This document shows, in pieces, positions 43,966-52,238 of a stretch of 64,000 bases of DNA. The notes beneath the pieces are model-generated. The model saw only the letters and a list, made by a program, of their open reading frames with translations. It ran no database searches and was not told the DNA's origin. Made by a program: the position numbers and the translations under genes. The stretch comes from Prolixibacter denitrificans (GTDB lineage Bacteria; Bacteroidota; Bacteroidia; Bacteroidales; Prolixibacteraceae): positions 1 to 64,000 of the forward strand of contig NZ_PYGC01000012.1 in NCBI RefSeq assembly GCF_003014495.1, given 5' to 3'. Numbering within the stretch: position 1 is the first letter of the stretch; every line of letters begins with the position of its first letter.

Positions 43966-44218
43966 ATACAAGTAAGTCGCAGTAATGTTTCTTAAATCTT
44001 AAATATTTAGCGGAGTATGTAAGAATTCACATAAACACTTTTTAACAACATTATGACAATAAGCAGGTAAGACAACCAAGCTTGGCGTTGAAATATTGGT
44101 TGTTATTTTGTTGGCCAGTGTTTGTGCTTACCTCCATTGAGTTGTTCTTTTTCGGTAGGCGGATGGGGAAGGGGAATATTTTATTCGGAAAGGTTTTTTA
44201 ACAAAAGGCGGTGGTTTT

Positions 44219-44947
44219 TCAAAGCGGATGCAGAACGCTGAACAAGGTCATGAATCCCGAAAATAGTGTAATGAGGATACAGATTTTCTGAAACAGACTG
44301 ACGGAAACAATCCGGCTGAGCTTTTGACCGATGAGAATTCCGAAAATCATGATGGGAAGCTGAAAGGCTGTTATTTTTAATGTCTCAACGGTAAGCATAT
44401 GACTGAAGGCATATCCGATGATGGCCAGTGTAGCTGTTGCTATGTTGAAGTAGGCAAATTTCCCCCGAAAATCGTCGTTGGAAACATTCAGCGAAGTAAG
44501 GAAAAGGGCTAGGGGAGGACCACTGATGGACGTAAAACCTCCCAGAAAGCCGCTGGTCAAACCAGCCGTTACAGAACCGCGCAAAGGGTCTTTGATTTTA
44601 AAACGAAAACCCTTTAAAAAAGCAACGGAGACAATGATAAGCATTGCTCCCACAAATATTTTGAACGGACGGTCTTCGATGAAATTCAGCAATATCACAC
44701 CGGGAACAGTTCCAATAACTCCCCAAATTGGGATCTTCAGGGTGTACCGGTTTAGTTTCAGGTTCGGTATTTTCAAGATAATCTGCGTGGAAGTAAGCAG
44801 GTTAAAGAGGGTTAGTACCGGAATGACCACTTTGGCCGGATAAAAAATGAGCAAGAAAGGCATAGCAAGCAGGGCAAAGCCAAAGCCTGTCAAACCTTTT
44901 AGTACTGATGCAAATAGTATGACTATTGCGATGAATACCCATTCCAT
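44219..44947 (-). CDS. TSUP/TauE-SafE-family anion exporter
   Basis: The 242-residue membrane protein has 7-8 helices in two repeats: VLKGLTGFGFALLAMPFLL at the N-terminus and TAGLTSGFLGGFTSISGPPLALFL at the second repeat, the family signature. TSUP proteins move sulfite, sulfonates or related anions. It lies next to yeiH on the other strand, a second family tied to sulfur anions, which suggests a shared role in removing sulfite or sulfonate by-products (inference). Confidence 0.88.
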   Translation of the reverse strand: MEWVFIAIVILFASVLKGLTGFGFALLAMPFLLIFYPAKVVIPVLTLFNLLTSTQIILKIPNLKLNRYTLKIPIWGVIGTVPGVILLNFIEDRPFKIFVGAMLIIVSVAFLKGFRFKIKDPLRGSVTAGLTSGFLGGFTSISGPPLALFLTSLNVSNDDFRGKFAYFNIATATLAIIGYAFSHMLTVETLKITAFQLPIMIFGILIGQKLSRIVSVSLFQKICILITLFSGFMTLFSVLHPL

Positions 44948-44956
44948 ATTTTTTGG

Positions 44957-45109
44957 TTAATTGAGAATCGGAATGGGGGCGATGGGAACAATGATCCGGA
45001 AGATCAGTTCCATCAGGACGGGCCGCCATCCCGCGGTTTTTATTTCATTTTTAGAAATTTCCGCTTCCATAAAGAAGAACGTCACCAGAAGACTTTTACC
45101 CCAACCGGT
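44957..45109 (-). pseudogene. Remnant of a YeiH-family C-terminus
   Basis: An open stretch of 50 codons between stops reads GKSLLVTFFFMEAEISKN, then EIKTAGWRPVLMELIFRIIV, before TAA 44957. This matches the last-helix region of YeiH proteins (in the intact neighbour: TIAMTALGMETHF, then KQFKEAGIKPFLLALILFIW). No start with a ribosome site and no rest of the gene is seen upstream. It lies just before the TSUP gene on the same strand. Alternatively it is a short leader peptide; the match is by eye. Confidence 0.45.
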
Positions 45110-45303
45110 TTATATGTATATCTCCATTGAAGAATACGATGAGCAACAGTCATGGCTACTACAAATAACGGAATGAACAACGGAATGTTGATGCGATTAT
45201 CACTTTTATTTTGTTAATACCGCGATAAAAGCGACTACTTCTTTTACCAAGCTAAATTAATGCAAATCTACACCTAAGCTATAGGGAAAACAAATAGCTA
45301 AAT

Positions 45304-45328
45304 GTTATTGGTCATAACGATATGTTAT
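45304..45328 (+). promoter_or_regulatory. LysR-type operator array 1
   Basis: GTTAT-TGGTC-ATAAC-GATAT-GTTAT: three alternating half-sites, each separated by exactly five bases. Read as ATAA-N7-TTAT, this is the box described for several LysR regulators such as CcpC. The same GTTATTrGTCATAAm string recurs 99 bases downstream. Confidence 0.6.
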
Positions 45329-45392
45329 TGTCGGGGGCAAAGAGGATAAAACATTTGAATTTTCCGGTTTTCGCGGGATGTAGAGTAGTGTC

Positions 45393-45417
45393 ATAACCTG
45401 ACGTTATTAGTCATAAA
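45393..45417 (+). promoter_or_regulatory. LysR-type operator array 2
   Basis: ATAAC-CTGAC-GTTAT-TAGTC-ATAAA has the same half-sites at the same spacing as array 1, in mirrored order. It ends 33 bases before the -7 element, where LysR activators normally bind (about -50 to -75). Confidence 0.6.
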
Positions 45418-45450
45418 GAAATGGAAGCAAAAGGATAAACAGATATACCC

Positions 45451-45458
45451 TATTTTTG
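45451..45458 (+). promoter_or_regulatory. Likely -7 element of yeiH
   Basis: TATTTTTG fits TAnnTTTG and lies 28 bases upstream of the yeiH ATG. No -33 TTTG is present, as expected for a promoter that depends on an activator. Confidence 0.5.
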
Positions 45459-45486
45459 AGGCGTCTAACAAAAAGAATATAAAAAT

Positions 45487-46515
45487 ATGGTCCAGAGAAA
45501 AAGAAAAACGCACATAATTCATGGCGTTTTATTTGTGGTGTTGTTTGCTTGTTCCGCCTTCTATATATCCGAATTTAGAATAATACGGTACCTGTCATTC
45601 AGTCCTCTTATCATCGGTATTATTTTAGGAATGTTGTATGGTAATACCTTAAAAAAACATATGCCTGAAGAATGGCTGCCGGGTATAAACTTCAGCTCGA
45701 AAAAGATTTTGCGTCTGGCAATTATTTTATACGGTTTTAGATTGACTTTTCAGAATGTTCTGGATGTCGGTATTTCTGCTATTACTATTGATATTGTTAT
45801 TATTGCTGTGACATTAGGGCTTGGAATACTGCTGGGCAAGTTGATGAAAATAGACAGGGAAATTACGCTGTTAACCAGCACCGGTAGTGCGATTTGTGGT
45901 GCTGCAGCGGTGCTGGGAATGGAGTCGGTGCTGAACAACAAACCGTATAAGACAGCTATTGCAGTATCCACCGTGATTATTTTTGGAACAACGGCTATGT
46001 TTTTGTATCCTGTGTTATATCGAAGTGGAATATTACATCTGACCAACGATCAATGGGGGCTTTATACCGGAGCTACAGTACATGAAGTCGCCCATGTGGT
46101 TGGAGCCGGGAATGCGATGAGTAAAGCCATATCAGGAACTGCTATTATCGTAAAAATGATACGTGTTATCTTCCTGGCTCCTGTATTGTTAATATTTGCG
46201 TTTATCGTTGCAAGATTTAAACGGACTGACGGTGATTCATCTAAAGCTGCTAAAATTACCATTCCCTGGTTTGCCTTTGGTTTTTTGGCTGTTATCGGAT
46301 TCAATTCCTTCAACTTATTACCGAAAGATTTGGTTAAAGGAATTAATTATATTGACACATTTTTACTGACCATTGCAATGACGGCTTTGGGAATGGAAAC
46401 ACACTTTAAACAGTTTAAAGAAGCTGGTATCAAACCCTTCCTGCTGGCGCTTATACTATTTATATGGTTAATTATCGGAGGACATTTTGTGGTTAAATAT
46501 TTATCCGTATTGTAG
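45487..46515 (+). CDS. yeiH: YeiH/UPF0324-family putative sulfate/sulfite exporter
   Basis: The 342-residue protein has about ten membrane helices and family phrases such as RLAIILYGFRLTFQNV, LLTSTGSAICGAAAVLG, and GLYTGATVHEVAHVVGAG. YeiH proteins are predicted anion exporters, and a LysR regulator usually lies beside them (yeiE in E. coli). The coding sequence looks more AT-rich than the genes around it, which may point to transfer. A LysR gene is convergent downstream, and LysR-type boxes precede the promoter. Confidence 0.9.
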   Translation: MVQRKRKTHIIHGVLFVVLFACSAFYISEFRIIRYLSFSPLIIGIILGMLYGNTLKKHMPEEWLPGINFSSKKILRLAIILYGFRLTFQNVLDVGISAITIDIVIIAVTLGLGILLGKLMKIDREITLLTSTGSAICGAAAVLGMESVLNNKPYKTAIAVSTVIIFGTTAMFLYPVLYRSGILHLTNDQWGLYTGATVHEVAHVVGAGNAMSKAISGTAIIVKMIRVIFLAPVLLIFAFIVARFKRTDGDSSKAAKITIPWFAFGFLAVIGFNSFNLLPKDLVKGINYIDTFLLTIAMTALGMETHFKQFKEAGIKPFLLALILFIWLIIGGHFVVKYLSVL

Positions 46516-46592
46516 CATGGTTTCTTGAGTGAGTAGAACGCCATATCATAACAAATCGTTATGGACTGAAGAAGAATGTTGATGCCATTTTG

Positions 46593-46618
46593 GGCCTGGC
46601 CTTTAGGGTCAGGCCTTT
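46593..46618 (+). terminator. Possible terminator after yeiH
   Basis: GGCCTGGCC (46593-46601) pairs with GGTCAGGCC (46607-46615), one G-T pair included, followed by only three T. Confidence 0.5.
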
Positions 46619-46697
46619 AAACTAATAATGGCTTTGCAATTGATTTCTGAGGTCAACCGGTTATTCATTTTGCAACTCAATTAAGATAGCTGTTTTC

Positions 46698-47591
46698 TCA
46701 CATCGACGGGGTGTAATTCTGCGTAAAATCGACAAAGTACTTTACGTTTCCTGTTAAGGGACCTTTGGGATAAGCAAAACGAAATTTCCGGCTGATATTT
46801 AATCCTTTTACGGGAATAATTTTCAGAGTGTTCAGTTGTATCTCTTTCTTAATGGCATTTACCGAAACCAGTCCGATTCCGTTGAAGCGGGGAAGAAAGT
46901 TTTTGATGGCCTCGGTACTTCCCAGGTGAAGAATGACGTTCAGACGGTCGAGTGGATAACCGGCATTTTTCAGGTCTTGCTCGATGACTTCCAGTGTTCC
47001 GGAGCCTCTTTCCCGGACAACCAGCGGAATGTGCTGAAGTTCGGCAAGCGAGCCGTTTGCACTGCGGCCGAATTTGCAGGTATGTCCGGCGATGACCACA
47101 ATTTCATCATCGGCAAAATCGACGTACTGCAAATCGGTTTTGCTGGAATAATTTTCAACCATTGCCAAATCGATACGGTTTTCCTGTAGCTTTTGCTCCA
47201 TTTCGAAGGAGTTGCCATTAATCAGGCTGACTTCAATGTCGGGGTAGCGGGTATGGAATGCTGCGATAACTTCGGGTATTACGTATTGCGAGATGGTAGA
47301 ACTGGCCCCCAATCGCAACGATCCGGAGAAGGTTTGCTTAAGGCTACCGAGCTCATATTGCAGCTCATCGTAGAGGACGTGCGTTTTCTGGGCAAAACGG
47401 TACACGATTTCGCCTGCCGCTGTCAACGTAATGCGGTTTCCCTTCCGGTTGAAGAGCGCGAGGCCCAATGTATTTTCCAATTCGCGAATATGACGGGTAA
47501 CAGCAGGTTGGCTGATGTACAGCTCCTGTGCGGCCTTGGTAAAACTCAAATTATTGGCGACAGCCAGAAAAACCTGGTAGCGGTAATCCAT
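46698..47591 (-). CDS. LysR-family regulator, YeiE/CysL-like
   Basis: The 297-residue protein has an N-terminal winged helix (about 1-60, NLSFTKAAQELYISQPAVTRHI) and a periplasmic-binding-like effector domain. The phrase SGSLRLGASSTISQYVIP is common in the CysL/YeiE group, which senses sulfite or related anions. It is convergent with yeiH and is the best candidate to bind the boxes upstream of yeiH. The effector is unknown. Confidence 0.9.
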   Translation of the reverse strand: MDYRYQVFLAVANNLSFTKAAQELYISQPAVTRHIRELENTLGLALFNRKGNRITLTAAGEIVYRFAQKTHVLYDELQYELGSLKQTFSGSLRLGASSTISQYVIPEVIAAFHTRYPDIEVSLINGNSFEMEQKLQENRIDLAMVENYSSKTDLQYVDFADDEIVVIAGHTCKFGRSANGSLAELQHIPLVVRERGSGTLEVIEQDLKNAGYPLDRLNVILHLGSTEAIKNFLPRFNGIGLVSVNAIKKEIQLNTLKIIPVKGLNISRKFRFAYPKGPLTGNVKYFVDFTQNYTPSM

Positions 47592-47658
47592 GCGATTGTT
47601 TTAAAACGTCCACATCAAAAATAGAACGAATTTTGGGTGAATAGTCTTTTTTATTAAA

Positions 47659-47701
47659 AAATCCTGAACAGGATTGCTTGGCAACTACCTGTCCAGGATT
47701 T
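47659..47701 (-). terminator. Terminator of the osmolyte uptake operon
   Basis: AAATCCTGAACAGG (47659-47672) pairs with CCTGTCCAGGATTT (47688-47701), one mismatch. On the minus strand it runs into TTTTTAATAAAAAAG. It lies about 100 bases after the proX stop. Confidence 0.75.
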
Positions 47702-47803
47702 AAAATGATAATAGAGTTCGTCTTTACTCAGTATCGTTTATTCATATACCGAAAAAGCATCAGAGTCTTTCGGCTATTAACGTTTGTTTCGTCGAGTAAA
47801 AAC

Positions 47804-48682
47804 TTAGTTGGCTTGCTTCTTGAACCAGCCATCGACCAGTTCCTTATGTTCGTCGTACCATTTTTTTGCAGCCTGATCTTCCTTACCGGGAGCGGCTTCA
47901 ACGGCTAACATCAATGAACCGAGGAGGTCGTCATTCATCTTGAAGTTGCTAAAGAAAGTGGCAGCTTCCGGATTTTTAGCAGCCCATCCTTTGGTTGCAT
48001 ACGTCGAGATGTTTTCTGCTTCACCCATTACTTTTTTGGGATCCTTCAATATTTTCAGTTTCCATTTGGCAAACATGGTGTGAGGCTTCCAGCCGGTAAC
48101 CACAATCCACTCTTTTTGGTCGTATGCTTTCTTCAAGGAGGCAAGCATTCCGGCTTCACTCGAAGTAACCAGTTCGTAATTCAGATTGTAATCTTTAATT
48201 ACTTTCTGAGTTATTTTCATGATACCAGCACCCGGGTTAATTCCGATAATTTTGCCGTCGAATTTGTCTTTGTATTCATTCAACTGGTCGATGGAATTGA
48301 TGGTAACGTAATCAGGAACAACTAATCCCAGACGACCATCTTTGTAGATGGTTCCCAGTTTTTCAATTTTATCGCCAAATTTATCGAGGTAAGGCTTGTG
48401 CGTAATCGGGCTCCAAACTTCCATGAAAACGTTGGCATCGCCTTTGGCAACAGCTGCAAAGACAGGTGCTACGTCGGCGTTAATCAAATCAACTTTGTAC
48501 CCATGTGCTTCCAGAGCTACTTTGGCCAGGTGTGTATCAGCGATACATTCTGCCCAGTTCACCATCGCAATGGTTACTTTCTTCTTAGCGCTTTTTTCAG
48601 AGTTATTCTTCTTTGAACCACCGCAGGAAGTCAGCATCAATGCAGCAGCTGAAATGATTGTAAGTTTTCGTAATAAATTCAT
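47804..48682 (-). CDS. proX: Glycine betaine-type substrate-binding lipoprotein
   Basis: The 292-residue protein has a lipoprotein signal (lipobox LTSC, Cys20) and an OpuAC/ProX-type binding domain. Aromatic residues that could make the betaine cage are seen in VNWAECIADTH, MEVWSPITHKP and VTGWKPHTMFAKW. It captures the osmolyte and hands it to the permease. It is last in the operon, nine bases after proW. The substrate may be glycine betaine, proline betaine or a sulfur analogue such as DMSP. Confidence 0.9.
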   Translation of the reverse strand: MNLLRKLTIISAAALMLTSCGGSKKNNSEKSAKKKVTIAMVNWAECIADTHLAKVALEAHGYKVDLINADVAPVFAAVAKGDANVFMEVWSPITHKPYLDKFGDKIEKLGTIYKDGRLGLVVPDYVTINSIDQLNEYKDKFDGKIIGINPGAGIMKITQKVIKDYNLNYELVTSSEAGMLASLKKAYDQKEWIVVTGWKPHTMFAKWKLKILKDPKKVMGEAENISTYATKGWAAKNPEAATFFSNFKMNDDLLGSLMLAVEAAPGKEDQAAKKWYDEHKELVDGWFKKQAN

Positions 48683-48691
48683 ATTCTTTTA

Positions 48692-49507
48692 TTATTTAGA
48701 TTTTCCAAGATGTTGTGTTATGCGGTCGAGGATAATGGCCAGCAGTACAACGGCCAAACCACCTTCGAATCCCATTCCGATGCGTAACTGGCTGATTCCC
48801 TGAAGGACAATTTCGCCCAGTCCTTTGGCACCAATCATGCTGGCAATTACGACCATGGACAGAGCCATCATAATGGTTTGGTTAACACCTGCTAAAATGG
48901 ATGGCATTGCCAGCGGCACCTGAACTTTTAACAGCAACTGCCGCGAAGTAGCACCAAATGCTTTCGTCGCCTCGACAATGTCTTCGGGTACCTGTTGGAT
49001 ACCTAAAGAGGTAAGCCGGACAACCGGCGGCATGGCAAAAATGATGGTTGCAAAAGCTCCGGGGACGGTTCCCAAACCGAAAAACAATACGGCCGGTATC
49101 AGGTAAACAAAGGCCGGCATCGTCTGCATAAAGTCCAGAATCGGTCGGATGATCCGATTGGCTGTCTGGCTTCTGGCGGACCAGATTCCAAGGGGAATTC
49201 CCAGTGCAAGTGCCAGGACAGTTGATGAGAGCACCAGTGCAAAAGTTTGCATGGTTTGGTCCCAATAGCCCATCGCGTAGATGAACAGCAGGCCAAGGAG
49301 AGTCAGGAATCCGTTGCCGATTCCGGCACGCCAGAAGGCTAAGCCAGCCATCAACGCAATAGTGACATAAAACGGCATCCATACCCAGAAGGCTTCAACT
49401 CCGCCAATGAAGTTGGTCATTCCATAGTTAACGCCGTCGAAAAAACCGGAGAAATTGGCTGTCAGCCAATTAATAAAATGTTCTATATAGGTTCCAACGT
49501 CGATCAT
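48692..49507 (-). CDS. proW: Glycine betaine ABC permease
   Basis: The 271-residue protein has about six to seven helices with the EAA-type loop facing the ATPase (EATKAFGATSRQLLLKVQVPLAMPSILAG). The membrane domain begins near residue 35. It overlaps the proV stop by four bases, so the two are coupled. Confidence 0.93.
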   Translation of the reverse strand: MIDVGTYIEHFINWLTANFSGFFDGVNYGMTNFIGGVEAFWVWMPFYVTIALMAGLAFWRAGIGNGFLTLLGLLFIYAMGYWDQTMQTFALVLSSTVLALALGIPLGIWSARSQTANRIIRPILDFMQTMPAFVYLIPAVLFFGLGTVPGAFATIIFAMPPVVRLTSLGIQQVPEDIVEATKAFGATSRQLLLKVQVPLAMPSILAGVNQTIMMALSMVVIASMIGAKGLGEIVLQGISQLRIGMGFEGGLAVVLLAIILDRITQHLGKSK

Positions 49508-50730
49508 AAGTCAATGGCATTTTGAATGATTCCTTGTATTTCCTCTTTATCTTTACCCGTCATTTCCACAATGATGGAAGTTTGCGATACCAGTCCTAAC
49601 AGGAAGTTCTCCTCGTTCACTACCGGAATGGGAAGATCGGTTTCCGTTAATATCGGCAGCATGTCTTCCACAGTTGTATCGGGATAGACCGAATGGACTT
49701 CGGTATTGACAATCTCTTCGATGCTCTTGGCGCCTTTTTTCTTCGCTTCGATAACATCTTCCAATTGAACAAAGCCGATAAAAGTCCGGTTGGTGCGGAT
49801 AACCGGAATAGTCTTCAGACCAGCGTCCCGCATTTTGCGAATGACCACTTCCGGACCGTCTTTTTTAAGGCGGGCGACTGTGGGTTTTTCGAACATGACG
49901 GAGGAAGCCGTTACAATTTTACCTCGTTCGACTTTTTCAACGAACGATTTAACGTAATCATCGGCCGGTGCCGTCAGAATATCTTCTGAGGTACCTACCT
50001 GAACGATCTCGCCGTCTTTCATGATGGCAATACGGTCACCGAGTTTGATCGCTTCATCCAGATCGTGCGTAATGAACACGATGGTTTTCTGCATTTTCTC
50101 CTGCAAGATCAGAAGTTCATCCTGCATTTGGTTGCGAATCAGGGGATCGAGCGCCGAAAATGCCTCATCCATCAGCAGTACTTCGGGGTCGTTGGCCAGT
50201 CCCCTTGCCAGACCTACACGCTGCTGCATCCCACCGGAGAGTTCCGAGACTTTCATGTCCTCATAACCTTCCAGTCCAACCAATGCGATTGTTTCGCGGG
50301 CTTTCTGTTCGCGTTCTTCTTTTGGAATCCCTTGAATTTCAAGGCCAAATGCAACGTTGCTCAGAACAGTCCGGTGCGGAAGCAAGCCAAAATGCTGAAA
50401 TACCATCGCAAATTCTTTCCTTCTGATATTCAGCAACTCCTTGTCGGTCGACCGGGTAATATCCTGGTTGTTGACAAGTATTTTGCCTGCTGTAGGTTCG
50501 ATCAGCCGGTTGATGCACCTAAGGAGCGTGGATTTTCCACTTCCCGAAAGGCCCATGATTACAAAAATTTCACCCTCTTCGATGTTCAGACTGGCGTTGG
50601 TAACCGCCACAGTACATCCGGTAGACGATAAAACCTCGGCTTTGCTTTTCCCTTCACGAGATTGTTTCAAAGCCTTTTCCCTGTGTTTTCCAAAAATCAG
50701 GTAAAGGTCTTCAATGAGAATTTTCGTCAT
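49504..50730 (-). CDS. proV: Glycine betaine ABC ATPase with CBS domains
   Basis: The 408-residue ATPase has Walker A GLSGSGKST (about 60-68), the signature LSGGMQQR, Walker B LLMDEAFSALD and the H-loop FITHDLDE. Two CBS domains (about 280-400) follow; in OpuA these sense ionic strength and gate transport. The length matches OpuAA/ProV. It starts 11 bases after the barrel protein gene, so all four genes form one operon. Confidence 0.94.
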   Translation of the reverse strand: MTKILIEDLYLIFGKHREKALKQSREGKSKAEVLSSTGCTVAVTNASLNIEEGEIFVIMGLSGSGKSTLLRCINRLIEPTAGKILVNNQDITRSTDKELLNIRRKEFAMVFQHFGLLPHRTVLSNVAFGLEIQGIPKEEREQKARETIALVGLEGYEDMKVSELSGGMQQRVGLARGLANDPEVLLMDEAFSALDPLIRNQMQDELLILQEKMQKTIVFITHDLDEAIKLGDRIAIMKDGEIVQVGTSEDILTAPADDYVKSFVEKVERGKIVTASSVMFEKPTVARLKKDGPEVVIRKMRDAGLKTIPVIRTNRTFIGFVQLEDVIEAKKKGAKSIEEIVNTEVHSVYPDTTVEDMLPILTETDLPIPVVNEENFLLGLVSQTSIIVEMTGKDKEEIQGIIQNAIDL

Positions 50731-50740
50731 ACGCTTCTAA

Positions 50741-51889
50741 TTAAAAGTAGTAACCAATGTTGATGTTGAACCATGAGTGCCACTCGTTGTCAGAACCCCG
50801 ACCAAGTCCGTGTCCCCATGGGCCAAACCAGTCCTGGTTTTTACCTGATGCGTAATCAACGTAGGTGTACAATCCTGCTTTCGTCGAAATCAATGATCCA
50901 ACTACGTTCATCTGGGTATCAAGGAAACCATCAACATTTTTATTCATGTAGTTATAATCTTCGTAGAACTGAATGCTGGTAAACGGTCCCCAATTCATTG
51001 GAATCGTATACGCAACACCGGCCGTGTAAACCTGGCCTTCTTTGGCAACCTGGTATGTGTAGTTGTATGCGGCCATGGTCACCGTGTTCGTGTTTGCATC
51101 TGAATTATACGCGTAAGTAAGTGCTTCCAGTTTCACATTTAGCTGCTGTTTCGGAAGGAAATTTCCGTCGAAGTGAGCGGCAAAGGCGTAGTGGTCTCCG
51201 TTACCTTTGGTTACATGGTTGAATAACCGACCGTATTCAGCCGAAACACCTACTTCGCTGTGACCAAATTTACGGGCAATCCGGCCGTTCCATTGACCAC
51301 GTTCTTCATCGTCGCCGGCTACATCGTAAGAGTAACGGGCAGGGTCAACACCGTAACCGCTTGAACCATCGGAAAAGGTATTCCAGGTTTTTCCGCCTTC
51401 TGCATTTTTATAGAAGGCCATCATAAAGTCCCAGTCGTCGGTTGAGTGAACCAGTTTGATACCGGTATCATAGTCATCTTCCAGACCTATATAGTAAGGC
51501 AGGTTAAAGAACCATGAGTGACTGGCGTAAGGCAAATCGCCAAAAGGTACCTGGTTGACACCCACCTGAAGTTGAGTGTTCTTAGAGAAATCGTATCCAA
51601 CAAAACCTTGTTTCAACATTCCACCGCCGAAGTCTGACGGATAGAAGCGGTACTCTGCATTCAGGAATAATTTGCCATAACGTGCTTTGGCGTTGATTCT
51701 GAACATGTCGAGCACCCAGTCACCACCGACATCGGTGTTGGCCTTGTCCCAGGATTTGTAGCGGTAGTTGAAACGGAGTGCTCCGCCAATCTGTACGCTT
51801 TTTTCTTTTTTTTCGTTTTGAGAGAATAGGGGGGTAATTAAAAACAATAGTAATCCGGTAATTAAAATTTTCCTTTTACTAATAACCAT
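50741..51889 (-). CDS. Outer-membrane beta-barrel protein, first gene of the osmolyte operon
   Basis: The 382-residue protein has a signal peptide (to about residue 23), alternating polar/aromatic strands along its length and a C-terminal Phe (NINIGYYF), the mark of an outer-membrane barrel. Phrases such as QLQVGVNQVPFGDLPYASHSW resemble phosphate-selective-porin-like barrels. It is the promoter-proximal gene of an operon with proV, proW and proX, so it probably lets the osmolyte through the outer membrane (inference from context). Confidence 0.85.
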   Translation of the reverse strand: MVISKRKILITGLLLFLITPLFSQNEKKEKSVQIGGALRFNYRYKSWDKANTDVGGDWVLDMFRINAKARYGKLFLNAEYRFYPSDFGGGMLKQGFVGYDFSKNTQLQVGVNQVPFGDLPYASHSWFFNLPYYIGLEDDYDTGIKLVHSTDDWDFMMAFYKNAEGGKTWNTFSDGSSGYGVDPARYSYDVAGDDEERGQWNGRIARKFGHSEVGVSAEYGRLFNHVTKGNGDHYAFAAHFDGNFLPKQQLNVKLEALTYAYNSDANTNTVTMAAYNYTYQVAKEGQVYTAGVAYTIPMNWGPFTSIQFYEDYNYMNKNVDGFLDTQMNVVGSLISTKAGLYTYVDYASGKNQDWFGPWGHGLGRGSDNEWHSWFNINIGYYF

Positions 51890-51981
51890 AATTTAATTGT
51901 TTGATTTAAAATGATGTCTTCAAATTTTAAGGCATCAGCTTCAGCTAAGAACTACTGAAGTGTTAGATATGTTCTGTGCGA

Positions 51982-52013
51982 CAAAAGTATTCCTTTTGGG
52001 GGGGATTAACAAA
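51982..52013 (-). promoter_or_regulatory. Promoter of the barrel-proVWX operon
   Basis: On the minus strand TTTG (52013-52010), a 20-base spacer and TACTTTTG (51989-51982) fit the Bacteroidetes -33/-7 pattern. The spacer contains a run of seven C (G on the plus strand, 51998-52004). A leader of about 85 bases would precede the ATG. Confidence 0.55.
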
Positions 52014-52136
52014 TATTAGTCTGAATTAACGATTGTTTAGGATTCTGTTTTTGGTTTTAAATAGCTGAAAGTCAGTGTGGGCGTGTGGTTTTTGCTTGAG
52101 GGGGCCAAAATGTCTGGGATTCAGGCTGCAAATTAG

Positions 52137-52148
52137 GTTCTGCAGAAC
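52137..52148. promoter_or_regulatory. 12 bp perfect palindrome, possible operator
   Basis: GTTCTGCAGAAC is a perfect palindrome between the MarR gene and the osmolyte operon promoter. Confidence 0.4.
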
Positions 52149-52175
52149 ATATATAAAATTTCTGTTAAGTCTTTG

Positions 52176-52196
52176 ACTCAATTTTGACAATTGAGT
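52176..52196. promoter_or_regulatory. Possible MarR operator
   Basis: ACTCAATT-TTGAC-AATTGAGT is a perfect 8 bp inverted repeat with a 5-base centre, a size typical of MarR sites. It lies 43 bases beyond the MarR stop and about 160 bases upstream of the osmolyte operon -33. It lacks a T-tract, so it is not a terminator. Confidence 0.5.
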
Positions 52197-52238
52197 AGGT
52201 TGTAAATTGTAAACAGTTAGTTCGAAGAGGAATTGTCG

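Larger units (their letters stand above)
45110..45486. other. yeiH upstream region
   Basis: This 377-base AT-rich stretch between the YeiH-like remnant and the intact yeiH gene holds two operator-like arrays (45304-45328 and 45393-45417) and a -7 element (45451-45458). No gene is seen. Confidence 0.55.
51890..52238. other. 349-base regulatory region of the osmolyte operon
   Basis: No gene is seen between the barrel protein start and the MarR stop. It holds a promoter (51982-52013) and two operator-like palindromes (52137-52148, 52176-52196). Confidence 0.6.

Noticed and set aside
44961-45176. A 71-codon plus-strand frame near yeiH
   Set aside because: No domain or ribosome site; the opposite strand shows a better match to the YeiH C-terminus.
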